Shown: positions 55,605 to 64,000, numbered from the stretch's first letter. The stretch is 64,000 nt of DNA from Campylobacter vicugnae (GCF_002139875.1 NZ_CP018793.1:806001-870000); one strand, 5' to 3'. Made by a program: numbers and translations. The notes: generated from the sequence alone by a model not told the origin.

Positions 55605-56366
55605 TCACTTCATAAATAGATCATAAATAAGCTTAATAATAGTTAAACTTACAACACTTAAAAATATTATTTTAATAAATTTAATCTCTTTTTTTATAAC
55701 CATATGCGATCCAAAATATGCTCCAATCATTTGGCCAAAACCCATAACTATTCCAAGTAACCATAGAATTTGCCCACCTCCAATAAATACAGCCAAAGAT
55801 ACGATATTAGAAGTAAAATTTAATATTTTAGTATTTGCTACAGCACTCTTTAAATTCATACCAAGCAAACTAGCAAAAGCAAACATCCAAAACGATCCCG
55901 TACCAGGCCCCATAAATCCATCATAAAATCCAATAGATAAACCAAAAATAGTATAAAATAAGCTCTCACTCATTCTTTTTTCTTTATCTATTTCACCAAG
56001 ATTTGGACTAAAAATTGTATAAATCAAAATTGCTATTAAACAAATTGGAATAAGATACTTTATAACCGTTGCATCAAGCAATAGCACCGACCATGTGCCA
56101 CATACTGCACCTACAAAAGTCCATATAATACCACGCCAAAGAGAGTTAAAATCCACCATTTTTTTATGCGTAAAATTAGCAGCTGCTGTAAAACTACCAA
56201 ATGTAGCTTGTAGTTTATTTGTAGCTAATGCTACATGCTCTGGGATACCAACTGCTATTAATGCTGGGATAGTAATTAGCCCTCCACCTCCAGCAATTGC
56301 ATCTATAAATCCGCTAAAAAATGCTACAAAAAATAGAAGTATAAATATCCAAATTTCTAATTCCAA
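55605..56366 (-). CDS. TauE/SafE (TSUP) family transporter
   Basis: A 253-residue membrane protein with eight or so helices. DAIAGGGGLITIPAL near 22-36 and GFYDGFMGPGTGSFWMFAF near 150-168 are the paired TSUP signatures, one in each half. Members carry sulfite, sulfoacetate or other sulfur-containing organic anions, and the substrate here is unknown. It lies eight bases after the CPA1 antiporter and ends the cbpA-to-TSUP run; a promoter for atpB follows. Confidence 0.9.
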   Translation of the reverse strand: MELEIWIFILLFFVAFFSGFIDAIAGGGGLITIPALIAVGIPEHVALATNKLQATFGSFTAAANFTHKKMVDFNSLWRGIIWTFVGAVCGTWSVLLLDATVIKYLIPICLIAILIYTIFSPNLGEIDKEKRMSESLFYTIFGLSIGFYDGFMGPGTGSFWMFAFASLLGMNLKSAVANTKILNFTSNIVSLAVFIGGGQILWLLGIVMGFGQMIGAYFGSHMVIKKEIKFIKIIFLSVVSLTIIKLIYDLFMK

Positions 56367-56374
56367 ATTTAATC

Positions 56375-57811
56375 CTACAACTCATAAATTCTAATAATCT
56401 TTTGATATCTAAGCTCACTATTGCACAAAATAAGCAAAATATCATTTTGCATAAATTCAAACGAACCACTAACTTTTATAAGCTCACCATTTCGTTTTGC
56501 TAAAATGATTAAAAAATCATCTGGCAAACCAAGCTCAGTTAAATTTTTACCAATCACTTTAGAAGATTCGCCAATTTTATACTGCTTTATATCTGAATAA
56601 GATATTGGGCTACTAGGCATATTTGGAATTGTAGCCTTAGATGATTCGATAACTCCAAATATTTTTCCACTTTTATTAAGCGTTGTGCCTTGAGTTAAAA
56701 CCGATATTAATACCATAAAAAATATAATATTAAATATCATCTGACCATTTTCTAATTCAGCCGAAAGCGGATAAGTAGCCAAAATAATAGGAACAACTCC
56801 CCTAAGTCCAACCCAAGAGATAAAGCACTTCTCTTTTAAATTATATTTAGAAAATATAGTAGACATAAATACACTAATAGGTCTTGAAATAAACATAACA
56901 ACAAGCGACATTAAAATACTAATCATAGCAACATGAGGTAGCTCGCTAGGAAAGACCAAAAGCCCAAGTGTAAGAAAGATGAATATCTGCATCATCCAAG
57001 CTATTCCATCAAAGAAACCAGTTAAATTCTTTTTATACAAAAACTCCTTTTTATTAGCGATAATTCCAGCTACATATACTGCAATATATCCATTACCGCC
57101 AATCTTTTCTGTCAAACCAAAAAGCACAGCAACCAAAGCTATTAAAAGCACTGGATATAACCCCCAAGAGCCCAGCTTTACTCTATTTATAAGGCTTGGG
57201 ATTATAATACCAAATACATAACCCATTGTGCCACCAAGGATAAACTCAAGTATAAGCTTGATACTCATTGTGTATGGATCTATAACTGTAGTAGCTGTAA
57301 GAAGTCCAAGTAGAGTAATAGTTAAAAAGATAGCCATCGGATCATTGCTACCACTTTCAAACTCAAGTAGCGAAGCAAGATTATTTTTAAGCTTAGTTGA
57401 ACGCATTATAGAAAATACTGCTGCTGCATCAGTCGAGCTAATAATCGCACCAAATAGTAGCGACTCAAGCATAGAAAAACCAATTATATAATAAGCAAAT
57501 ACTCCAGTAATCACAGCTGAGATAACAACCCCAAAAGTTGCTAATACTATACCACTTTTAAAAATAGGTTTTATTGATTTATAATTGGTATTAAATCCAC
57601 CAGAAAATAGTATATATATAAGTGCTATAGTTCCTACATTTTCAGCTATTTTAGCATTATCAAATTCAAGTCCTATAAGCCCATCGCTACCTGCTAGCAT
57701 ACCAATTGCTAAAAACATAAGCAGTGCTGGAACTCCATATTTATCAGATATTTTGCTAAATAAAACACTAAGGATAAATAATCCTCCAAATATAATCAAC
57801 GAGTTATCCAT
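56375..57811 (-). CDS. CPA1-type cation/proton antiporter with C-terminal RCK domain
   Basis: A 478-residue membrane protein with about 12 helices (about 1-385), including SSTDAAAVFSIMR, the SGSNDPMA motif with the ion-binding aspartate, and FISWVGLRGVVPIILA. These place it in the CPA1 group close to the potassium/proton antiporter CvrA/NhaP2. A cytoplasmic TrkA-C (RCK_C) domain follows (about 400-475). It would exchange potassium or sodium for protons. It lies two bases after the CPA2 gene, an unusual pairing of two antiporter families. Confidence 0.9.
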   Translation of the reverse strand: MDNSLIIFGGLFILSVLFSKISDKYGVPALLMFLAIGMLAGSDGLIGLEFDNAKIAENVGTIALIYILFSGGFNTNYKSIKPIFKSGIVLATFGVVISAVITGVFAYYIIGFSMLESLLFGAIISSTDAAAVFSIMRSTKLKNNLASLLEFESGSNDPMAIFLTITLLGLLTATTVIDPYTMSIKLILEFILGGTMGYVFGIIIPSLINRVKLGSWGLYPVLLIALVAVLFGLTEKIGGNGYIAVYVAGIIANKKEFLYKKNLTGFFDGIAWMMQIFIFLTLGLLVFPSELPHVAMISILMSLVVMFISRPISVFMSTIFSKYNLKEKCFISWVGLRGVVPIILATYPLSAELENGQMIFNIIFFMVLISVLTQGTTLNKSGKIFGVIESSKATIPNMPSSPISYSDIKQYKIGESSKVIGKNLTELGLPDDFLIILAKRNGELIKVSGSFEFMQNDILLILCNSELRYQKIIRIYEL

Positions 57812-57813
57812 AA

Positions 57814-59481
57814 TTATCCTTGATTTAAGTTATTATTTATTTTGCACTTTAAAGCCTTACTAATAATAGCTTTAGCCACAGCTTCTCTCTCTTTAATTAA
57901 ATAAAAATGATCTCCAAAATCAGTATAAAGCCCCTTCTCAATAGTATCAGCAAATCTTATGATAGTATTTACATCATACCCTAGATTTTTTATAGAGTTT
58001 GCTATTAATTCTGATTTTTGCTCATTACTAACAGCAATTATTGCTGCTATGCAATTTTTAATATGAGCTTTTTCTAAAGTAGTTTTTTGAATAGCATTTC
58101 CATAATATACATTATCACTACTATTCTTACCACGCTCTACTAAATTTAAATCATTTTCAAGTGCTATATATGAGCAACCTTTAGCCTTTAATTGCCTTAC
58201 TATTTCACGACCAAGCTTACCATATCCACATACTACAAAATGGTTTTTATACTCTGGAATATCTATATTTACAAGCTCTTCTATCTCATCTTGTTCTTTT
58301 GTAGTTACAACTGCTTGCATTAGCTCATCTTGCTCTTCCATGCTATCAGCGATTTTGCTCACATTTTTTAAGATAAATGGAGTAAGAACCATAGATATAA
58401 CTACTACAGCAGTTAAAATCTGCAATGTTTTATCATCAGCCATACCTTTTACAGATAATAATGTAAATATAGCTAGAGCAAACTCTCCAACTTGAGCTAA
58501 GCTTAGCGCTGCTTTTAATGCGACTTTTTTTCTAGTTGATATCATTAAGAATAGATAAATAATCAAAGCTTTAATTATTAAAACAGTAATCAAAACTAAA
58601 GCAATTATAAAAAGATTATTAGCAATTACATTAAAGTTTATCTGCATACCAACTGTTATAAAAAATAGACCCAAAAGAAGATCTCTAAAAGGTATAAGGT
58701 CTGTCTCAATCTGATGCTTATACTGTGTTTCAGCTATTAGCATACCAGCGATAAAGGCTCCAAGCGAATAACTAAATCCAAAATAGTGTGCTAAAAAGCT
58801 AGAGCCAATAACCATAAATAAAATAGTAGTTATAAATATCTCTTTTGAATTTGCACTCACTACTAAATATAAAACACGACTTAATATATACTTACCAATA
58901 AAATATAATATTACAATTAATATTACAGCACTAACCATAGATGTAAATATCAAAGAGCTTACAGCGCCATCTTTTACATTAAATATATCTATCATTAAAA
59001 GCAAAGGAATAACTGCTATATCTTGAAATAATAACATTCCAAGTACCTTGCGTCCATAACGCTTTGATATATGTCCATTATCATTTAATGTTTTTAAAAC
59101 TATTGCTGTGGAACTAAGAGATAATGCAAAGCCTATAATAATAGCGCTTTTAATATCTACATTAAATATATAAACCGATAAAATGCTACATGCAAAACCA
59201 GTAGCAAATACTTGAATAGGACCATATATAAATACATATTTTTTCATTGACATTAGATGCTTAATACTAAACTCAAGCCCAATAGTAAACATCAAAAATA
59301 CAATCCCAAATTCAGCTACAAAACTTAAATCATGATTATTTTTTAACCCAAAAAGTTGCGAGATAAAGATTCCTGTAGCAATATAACCTATAATAGTTGG
59401 GATTCCATATCTGCGAAATATAAGATTAAATAAAACAGCACAACCAGCTGTTATTACAAATATATATATGATATTATCCAT
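57814..59481 (-). CDS. CPA2-type cation/proton antiporter (KefB-like) with TrkA-N domain
   Basis: A 555-residue protein with an antiporter membrane domain of about 12 helices (1-375), including GIVFLMFTIGLEFS and the SLSSTAIVLKTL motif. A cytoplasmic NAD-binding TrkA-N (RCK) domain follows, with VVCGYGKLGREIV near 411-424. This matches KefB/KefC-like potassium efflux systems, usually regulated by nucleotide or glutathione adducts. The gene starts five bases after hspR, so it probably shares the cbpA-hspR transcript, an arrangement also known in C. jejuni. Confidence 0.9.
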   Translation of the reverse strand: MDNIIYIFVITAGCAVLFNLIFRRYGIPTIIGYIATGIFISQLFGLKNNHDLSFVAEFGIVFLMFTIGLEFSIKHLMSMKKYVFIYGPIQVFATGFACSILSVYIFNVDIKSAIIIGFALSLSSTAIVLKTLNDNGHISKRYGRKVLGMLLFQDIAVIPLLLMIDIFNVKDGAVSSLIFTSMVSAVILIVILYFIGKYILSRVLYLVVSANSKEIFITTILFMVIGSSFLAHYFGFSYSLGAFIAGMLIAETQYKHQIETDLIPFRDLLLGLFFITVGMQINFNVIANNLFIIALVLITVLIIKALIIYLFLMISTRKKVALKAALSLAQVGEFALAIFTLLSVKGMADDKTLQILTAVVVISMVLTPFILKNVSKIADSMEEQDELMQAVVTTKEQDEIEELVNIDIPEYKNHFVVCGYGKLGREIVRQLKAKGCSYIALENDLNLVERGKNSSDNVYYGNAIQKTTLEKAHIKNCIAAIIAVSNEQKSELIANSIKNLGYDVNTIIRFADTIEKGLYTDFGDHFYLIKEREAVAKAIISKALKCKINNNLNQG

Positions 59482-59486
59482 TTTCT

Positions 59487-59846
59487 CTACTTTTTATCAT
59501 TTACAAATATTAAATCAAAACTACTACCACGCTTGACTAGCGAACCTTTATTTTGTGTTTTTATATTTGCTCTTAACTCCTCTATTACAGCTTCATACTC
59601 TTCAAGTCTTTGTTTTAAGCGCAAAATCACATCAACACCTGCTAAATTTACACCTAAATCTCTAGTAAGTCTTAAAATCATCTTAATCCTATCAAGATCT
59701 TTTTCGCTATAAAGTCTCATCTTGCCTTCGGTTCTGCTAGGCTCTACTAATCCCTCTCTTTCATATTGTCTTAGAGTTTGGGGGTGGATACTTAAAACCT
59801 TTGCTACTACGCTTATTAGATAGACTGGCTCTTCATAATCTCTCAT
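59487..59846 (-). CDS. hspR: heat-shock transcriptional repressor HspR (MerR family)
   Basis: A 119-residue regulator with an N-terminal MerR helix-turn-helix (about 7-30, YLISVVAKVLSIHPQTLRQY). The following wing has the HspR-typical REGLVEPSRTEGKMRLYSEKD, and a coiled-coil tail completes it. It represses heat-shock operons by binding HAIR elements (CTTGAGT-N7-ACTCAAG) with DnaK as corepressor in some species. Matching operators are seen at clpB, hrcA and its own operon. It lies 10 bases after cbpA and five before the CPA2 gene. Confidence 0.95.
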   Translation of the reverse strand: MRDYEEPVYLISVVAKVLSIHPQTLRQYEREGLVEPSRTEGKMRLYSEKDLDRIKMILRLTRDLGVNLAGVDVILRLKQRLEEYEAVIEELRANIKTQNKGSLVKRGSSFDLIFVNDKK

Positions 59847-59856
59847 ACCGTCTCCT

Positions 59857-60744
59857 TTATAGTTTGCTTTGCAACATATCTCTTAATTGCGGATCAATCC
59901 GCTCAATATCTGGTAAAATTATATTAGTAACTAAATACATATCGCCATAGATGTTGCTTTTTCTATTTTTTACACCATAACCTTTCAATCTAATTTTTTG
60001 ACCATTTTTAGTATTAGGCGGTATTTTGATTGATACATCTTTTTTAAATGTTTTTACATTAATTTTATCACCAAAAAGAGCAGTTTTAAGAGTTAAATCT
60101 AAATTTTTATATAGATCATCGCCATCTCTTTTATACTCCTTATCCTCTTCTATATTTACAGTAATAATTAGATCTCCTCTATGACTTCCAGCACTTTTAC
60201 CTTTATTTCTAGCGCGTAGCTTTTCACCGCTATTTAATCCTGCTGGAATTTTGATTTTAATCTTTTCGCCATTTATGCTAAACTCATAATCACCGCCATT
60301 TACAGCTAGCTCAAATGAAATATTTATCCTAGCTTGAATATCTAAATTTTGCCCAAATCCTTGATCAAAACCATCAAATCCACCAAAACCTGTTGAACTA
60401 AATCCACTAAATCCTCTCTTAGATCGTCCTGCACCACCAAAATTGCCAAAAATTTGATTTAAAATATCATTTATATCTGCATTGTCGCCAAAGTTTGCTC
60501 TAGAAAAATCATGGAAACTCTGTCCGCCAAACATACTATCTCCATATTGATCATACTGCCTACGCTTAGTCTCATCGCTTAAAATTTCATAAGCTGCATT
60601 AATCTCTTTAAATTTCTCTTCTGCGCCTGGTTCTTTATTAATATCAGGATGATACTGTCTAGCTAGCTTTCTATAGGCTTTTTTAATCTCATCGCTACTA
60701 GCATCTTTAGAGATTCCCAAAGTTTCATATAAACTATTACTCAT
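59857..60744 (-). CDS. cbpA: J-domain co-chaperone CbpA (DnaJ-like, no zinc finger)
   Basis: Stimulates DnaK ATPase. The 295 residues have a J domain (about 1-70) with HPD at residues 32-34 and a Gly/Phe-rich region (about 72-130). No CxxCxGxG zinc repeats are present, which separates CbpA from DnaJ. The C-terminal DnaJ_C domains (about 135-290) include [15 protein letters not shown]. It is the first gene of cbpA-hspR, preceded by a consensus promoter and a palindromic operator. Confidence 0.95.
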   Translation of the reverse strand: MSNSLYETLGISKDASSDEIKKAYRKLARQYHPDINKEPGAEEKFKEINAAYEILSDETKRRQYDQYGDSMFGGQSFHDFSRANFGDNADINDILNQIFGNFGGAGRSKRGFSGFSSTGFGGFDGFDQGFGQNLDIQARINISFELAVNGGDYEFSINGEKIKIKIPAGLNSGEKLRARNKGKSAGSHRGDLIITVNIEEDKEYKRDGDDLYKNLDLTLKTALFGDKINVKTFKKDVSIKIPPNTKNGQKIRLKGYGVKNRKSNIYGDMYLVTNIILPDIERIDPQLRDMLQSKL

Positions 60745-60775
60745 TATATAACTCCACTTATATCTTTTTATATAT

Positions 60776-60812
60776 ATTATATCATAAAAGTTGAGCTAGT
60801 GTCAATCAACTT
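60776..60812 (-). promoter_or_regulatory. cbpA-hspR sigma70 promoter with HspR operator palindrome
   Basis: On the minus strand, TTGACA (60800-60805), an 18-base spacer and TATAAT (60776-60781). The -35 lies inside a perfect inverted repeat with arms AAGTTGA (60788-60794) and TCAACTT (60806-60812) and an 11-base centre. Aligned to HAIR, the halves GTTGAGC and AATCAAC each match 5 of 7. HspR would thus repress its own operon. Confidence 0.72.
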
Positions 60813-60861
60813 ATTTAAATTCATTTGTATAAATATTAAATTTATATTTATCCCTACATAA

Positions 60862-60867
60862 TATAAT
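60862..60867 (+). promoter_or_regulatory. probable -10 box of htrA
   Basis: TATAAT within CATAATATAATCC, 29 bases before the htrA ATG; AAAGGGG follows as the ribosome-binding site. The 60745-60895 gap thus carries two divergent promoters. Confidence 0.5.
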
Positions 60868-60895
60868 CCAAAGCAACTTTTTAAAGGGGAATAAT

Positions 60896-62308
60896 ATGAA
60901 AAAAATAACATTAATATCACTTATAGCAGCCTCAACAATTTTTGGTGCTAATGTAGAATTTCGTGATGCAAACCCAAATTTTAACCGCATAAATCCAACT
61001 ATAGACCAAAACTCAATCCTATCATATAATAGTTCAATTCAAAAAGCAAAACAGACAGTTGTAAATATATCAACAACCAAAACTACAAAGGTAAAAAATA
61101 ATCTAAATAACCTAATGAATGATCCATTTTTTAAAGAATTTTTTGGTTTTGGTTTTAATATTCCAGAACAAAGAAGCAAAAAAAGCTCATCTCTTGGTTC
61201 AGGTGTAATCATCTCTAGCGATGGCTATATAGTTACAAATTATCATGTAATAGAAGATAGCGATGAGATTATAGTATCAATGTTAGATAATTCAAAAGAG
61301 TATAAAGCTAAAATAATTGGCTCAGACCCAAAAACAGATTTAGCAATTATAAAAATAGATGCTAAAAATCTAGAACCAGCATATTTTGCTGATAGCTCTA
61401 AGCTTCTTGAAGGCGATGTAGTATTTGCTATTGGCAATCCTTTTGGCGTAGGTGGAAGTATCACAAGCGGAATAATAAGTGGATTAAATAAAGATAATAT
61501 TGGATTAAATCAATATGAAGATTTTATCCAAACAGATGCCAGTATAAATCCTGGAAATAGTGGTGGTGCTTTAATAGATAGCCGTGGCGCCTTAGTTGGT
61601 ATAAACTCAGCTATTCTTAGCCGAAGTGGAGGCAATAATGGAATAGGATTTGCCATTCCATCAAATATGGTAAAAACAATAGCTCAAAAGCTAATTAGCG
61701 ATGGAAAGATAACTCGTGGCTATATTGGTGTGATGATTGCAAATTTAACAAAAGACCAAAAAGAGATATATAAAAATAAAGAAGGCGCGTTGATTACTAA
61801 TGTAGAAAAAGACTATCCAGCTAGCAAAGCCGGCCTTCAAAGAGGCGACCTTATCATCAAAGTAGATAATAAAATCATAAAAAGTGCAAATGATTTAAAA
61901 AATATAATTGGTGCATACTCGCCAAATACAAAGATTAATTTAGAATATGAAAGAGCAGGAAAAATCTACTCTACTAAGCTCCAGTTAGCTGATACAGATG
62001 TTACTGATAATACAGCTGAAAATTTAAGCATTGATGGCTTAAGCGTGCAAAATTTAAGTGAAGAGATAAAATATAAATACAAAATACCTCAAGAGATAAA
62101 AGGTATATTAATCACAGATGTCAAAGATGGTTCAAATGCTGCACATACAGGTTTTGAAAGTGGAGATATAATTATTCAAGTAAATGAGAAGATTATAAAT
62201 AATATTAATGAATTTAGCCAAGAGATAAAAGCATCAAAAGCATCAAAAAGAAAACCAATAATCTGGATAAATAGAGCTGGAATTTTAATGGGGCTTGTAT
62301 TGAAATAA
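60896..62308 (+). CDS. htrA: periplasmic serine protease/chaperone HtrA (DegP/DegQ family)
   Basis: Degrades or refolds misfolded periplasmic proteins; in Campylobacter it is also secreted and can cleave host E-cadherin. The 470 residues have a signal peptide (about 1-17, ending FGA) and the trypsin-like domain with the triad His117 (NYHVIE), Asp148 (KTDLAI) and Ser222 (GNSGGA). Two PDZ domains follow (about 255-345 and 370-465). AAAGGGG precedes the ATG. It stands next to cprRS, which in C. jejuni affects its expression. Confidence 0.96.
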   Translation: MKKITLISLIAASTIFGANVEFRDANPNFNRINPTIDQNSILSYNSSIQKAKQTVVNISTTKTTKVKNNLNNLMNDPFFKEFFGFGFNIPEQRSKKSSSLGSGVIISSDGYIVTNYHVIEDSDEIIVSMLDNSKEYKAKIIGSDPKTDLAIIKIDAKNLEPAYFADSSKLLEGDVVFAIGNPFGVGGSITSGIISGLNKDNIGLNQYEDFIQTDASINPGNSGGALIDSRGALVGINSAILSRSGGNNGIGFAIPSNMVKTIAQKLISDGKITRGYIGVMIANLTKDQKEIYKNKEGALITNVEKDYPASKAGLQRGDLIIKVDNKIIKSANDLKNIIGAYSPNTKINLEYERAGKIYSTKLQLADTDVTDNTAENLSIDGLSVQNLSEEIKYKYKIPQEIKGILITDVKDGSNAAHTGFESGDIIIQVNEKIINNINEFSQEIKASKASKRKPIIWINRAGILMGLVLK

Positions 62309-62323
62309 TAGCTATTTTTGGCT

Positions 62324-62329
62324 ATAATC
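62324..62329 (+). promoter_or_regulatory. probable -10 box of cprR-cprS
   Basis: TATAAT preceded by ATTTTTGGC, 24 bases before the cprR ATG, with AAGGCAG between. It suggests the regulator pair has its own start besides possible read-through from htrA. The short ATAGC/GCTAT hairpin just before it is too weak to call a terminator. Confidence 0.5.
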
Positions 62330-62353
62330 AGCTCAAATTTATAAGGCAGATAT

Positions 62354-63028
62354 ATGATAAAGATTCTAATGATTGAAGATGATTTTGAGCTTGCAGAGAT
62401 ATTAAGCGAATATTTAGAGCAATTTGAAATAGAGGTTAAGATATGTGATGATCCATATCTTGGCCTTTCTACTCTTAATACAAGTAAATTTGATCTAGTT
62501 ATTTTAGATCTTACCTTGCCAGGTATTGATGGACTTGAGGTTTGCAAAGAGATACGCACCAAGCATACAATTCCTATTATTATCTCTAGTGCTAGACACG
62601 ATATAAGCGATAAGATAAATGCATTTGAATTTGGCGCAGATGATTACTTGCCAAAACCATATAACCCTCAAGAGCTTCTAGCTAGAATCAAAAGCCATTT
62701 ACGCCGCCAAAGTATCACAATGCAAGAGATATCCCCAGCTCCAAAAGATCTAGTATGTGATGATTTTCGCCATATTATTACTCTAAAAGGCGAGCCGCTT
62801 CAGCTTACAGTTGCTGAGTATGATATCTTAAGATATTTAATTAAAAAAGAAGGTGGTGCTATAAGCCGTGAAGAGTTAATTTATAATTGCAACTCTATAA
62901 ATGAAGATAGCACAAATAAAAGTATAGATGTTATCATAGGTCGTATCCGCACCAAAATAGGCGAAAATCCAAAAGAGCCAAAATATATCCACGCTATTAG
63001 AGGCGTAGGCTACAAGCTAGAACAATAA
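62354..63028 (+). CDS. cprR: OmpR-family response regulator CprR
   Basis: A 224-residue two-component regulator. The receiver domain (about 1-115) has acidic Asp9/Asp10 and phospho-acceptor Asp52 (LVILDLTLPG), with the lysine in DYLPKPYNP near residue 103. The winged-helix DNA-binding domain (about 130-224) ends GVGYKLEQ. Position beside htrA and cprS makes it the Campylobacter planktonic-growth regulator CprR, an essential regulator of envelope and biofilm genes in C. jejuni. Its partner kinase begins 21 bases later. Confidence 0.9.
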   Translation: MIKILMIEDDFELAEILSEYLEQFEIEVKICDDPYLGLSTLNTSKFDLVILDLTLPGIDGLEVCKEIRTKHTIPIIISSARHDISDKINAFEFGADDYLPKPYNPQELLARIKSHLRRQSITMQEISPAPKDLVCDDFRHIITLKGEPLQLTVAEYDILRYLIKKEGGAISREELIYNCNSINEDSTNKSIDVIIGRIRTKIGENPKEPKYIHAIRGVGYKLEQ

Positions 63029-63049
63029 ATTAAAACCAAAAAGGGCAAA

Positions 63050-64000
63050 ATGAGATTTTCATCAATTTTTTACACCATTACGCTTATTTTCGCCCTTGGA
63101 ATTGGGGCTATAGGAATAGCATTTTTATGGCTTATAGAGTATGATAAAGCCAATTACGCAAGAGAATTAAATACTAAATACTCTATTGTAGCTAGAGCTA
63201 CTTTACTTCATTTAAATGAACTAATTAATGAAGATGAGTATAAAGAACAGGTCTCAAATTTATATATGCCCCAAATAGATAATATAGAAAAAAAAGAAAA
63301 AATACTAAATCAAGCTGTAATCTTAGAAGAGATTACTACTGAATTAGGATCAAGCGCTATATTATTTTATGAGAAAAAAAACTATTTAAAAGTTACCAAA
63401 GATGACAATACTCTACTTCTTATAGATACAGCATATCAGCCATATAGATATATAATTATTCAGATTATTTTTGCTTTTGTAGCTGGAATTATCTTGCTTA
63501 CATATATATTTATTATTCGTAAGATTATGCCACTTGGAAAGTTAAAACGCCAGATTGATAAATTTGCTCAAGGGGATTTAGAGATCAAAAATGTCGCCAC
63601 TGGAAATGATGAGATCAGTCAAGTAGCAAGTGCTTTTTATGATGCTGTTAGCCAGATTAAAAATTTAAATAATAGCCGTCAGCTCTTTTTACGCAATATA
63701 ATGCATGAGTTAAAAACACCAATTACTAAAGGTAGAATTACTGCTGAGATGATTCAAAAAAATAAAAATCAAGAGCGTTTGATAGATGTATTTGAAAGAT
63801 TAGAGAGCTTAATAAATGAATTTGCAGCTGTAGAGCGTGCCACTTCTAGATTAATAGGAGAATTAAAACCTTGTAAAGTAAGAGATGTAATAGATGAGGC
63901 TATAGATATTGCTATGGCTGAAGAGTCTAGCGTTGGAATTGAGGCTATAGATGATGCTACTGTAAAAGCAGATTTTAAACTTTTAGCAATTGCATGTAAA
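63050..64000 (+). CDS. cprS: sensor histidine kinase CprS, N-terminal 317 residues (cut by window end)
   Basis: The partial gene runs in frame to the window end. Two membrane helices (about 7-28 and 135-156) flank a periplasmic sensor segment of about 105 residues with no domain I recognise. A HAMP region (about 157-205) and the HisKA phospho-acceptor His219 in MHELKTPITKGR follow. The start of the ATPase domain is reached, but its N, G1 and G2 boxes lie outside. AAGGGC precedes the ATG. It pairs with CprR, encoded just upstream. Confidence 0.9.
   Translation, partial: MRFSSIFYTITLIFALGIGAIGIAFLWLIEYDKANYARELNTKYSIVARATLLHLNELINEDEYKEQVSNLYMPQIDNIEKKEKILNQAVILEEITTELGSSAILFYEKKNYLKVTKDDNTLLLIDTAYQPYRYIIIQIIFAFVAGIILLTYIFIIRKIMPLGKLKRQIDKFAQGDLEIKNVATGNDEISQVASAFYDAVSQIKNLNNSRQLFLRNIMHELKTPITKGRITAEMIQKNKNQERLIDVFERLESLINEFAAVERATSRLIGELKPCKVRDVIDEAIDIAMAEESSVGIEAIDDATVKADFKLLAIACK

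Noticed and set aside
62309-62327. Terminator after htrA
   Set aside because: The ATAGC/GCTAT stem is only five base pairs and overlaps the T-rich stretch and -10 box of cprR. Promoter is the better reading.
1-64000. Prophage, insertion sequence, CRISPR array, tRNA or rRNA genes
   Set aside because: No transposase, integrase, capsid, Cas or repeat-spacer pattern was found. The intergenic gaps are too short and too A+T-rich for tRNA genes. The RusA-like gene alone does not make a prophage.

Overview
The window is a strongly A+T-rich bacterial chromosome segment. It is packed with short intergenic gaps, has many 4-bp or 1-bp gene overlaps, and contains no rRNA, tRNA, insertion sequence, prophage or CRISPR array that I can see. 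Gene content and order point to Campylobacter (Campylobacterota): monomeric icd followed by mdh, HobA next to holB, hrcA-grpE-dnaK, cbpA-hspR, htrA-cprRS, a FabL-like reductase after dapA, and class 2 pyrD. The -10 boxes preceded by T-rich stretches are also typical of that genus. Species is not fixed by what I can see; a member of the fetus/hyointestinalis/lanienae side of the genus is a guess.

Layout: (1) 1-6.7 kb, minus strand: mdh (cut by the window edge) and icd, then a six-gene run rpe-dnaQ-NlpC/P60 lipoprotein-rhomboid-DUF455-sixA. (2) 6.8-8.6 kb, plus: rseP-yggS. (3) clpB, minus, with a near-perfect sigma70 promoter. (4) 11.3-17.6 kb, plus: ctpA-purC-purS-purQ, then an SH3-domain envelope protein, plsC, a DedA protein and an AEC transporter. 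(5) 17.6-26.6 kb, minus: fliP, then an almost fully overlapping nine-gene chain rppH-lysC-hobA-holB-folP-ligA-tlyA-ribF-cmoA. (6) hemW (plus) facing hrcA-grpE-dnaK (minus). (7) a 55-aa unknown gene, then rrf2-flhA-DHH phosphoesterase-77-aa gene (minus). (8) 35.3-50.6 kb, mostly plus: EamA transporter, murJ-cysS-msbA, a RusA-like nuclease, a convergent phase-variable methyltransferase, pyrD-M16 protease-dapA-fabL-like-pgsA, a cystine-type ABC transporter, rarD and a 144-aa gene. (9) 50.5-60.7 kb, minus: gatB-gpsA-GH3 hexosaminidase, atpB-67-aa-ThiE-like, and cbpA-hspR-CPA2-CPA1-TSUP. (10) htrA and cprRS on the plus strand to the window end.

The main regulatory theme is heat shock. HspR is encoded here, and HAIR-like operator sequences lie on the -35 regions of clpB, hrcA-grpE-dnaK and cbpA-hspR. 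The hrcA promoter also carries a CIRCE element at the expected transcription start. Envelope quality control is well represented (rseP, ctpA, htrA, cprRS, clpB), together with envelope synthesis (murJ, msbA, plsC, pgsA, fabL-like, dapA).

The most notable item is a nine-G homopolymer inside a methyltransferase gene (42239-42247). Length 9 is in frame, while both other reading frames hit stops within a few codons, as expected of an ON/OFF contingency gene. It faces a RusA-like nuclease gene with an unusual C-terminal extension, and the stop codons of the two genes overlap. I did not see a wholly new multi-gene defence or biosynthetic system. This two-gene patch is the best candidate for accessory DNA. 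No gene-free stretch exceeds 300 bases; the longest, 30960-31203, holds the hrcA control region and the promoter of the 55-aa gene.
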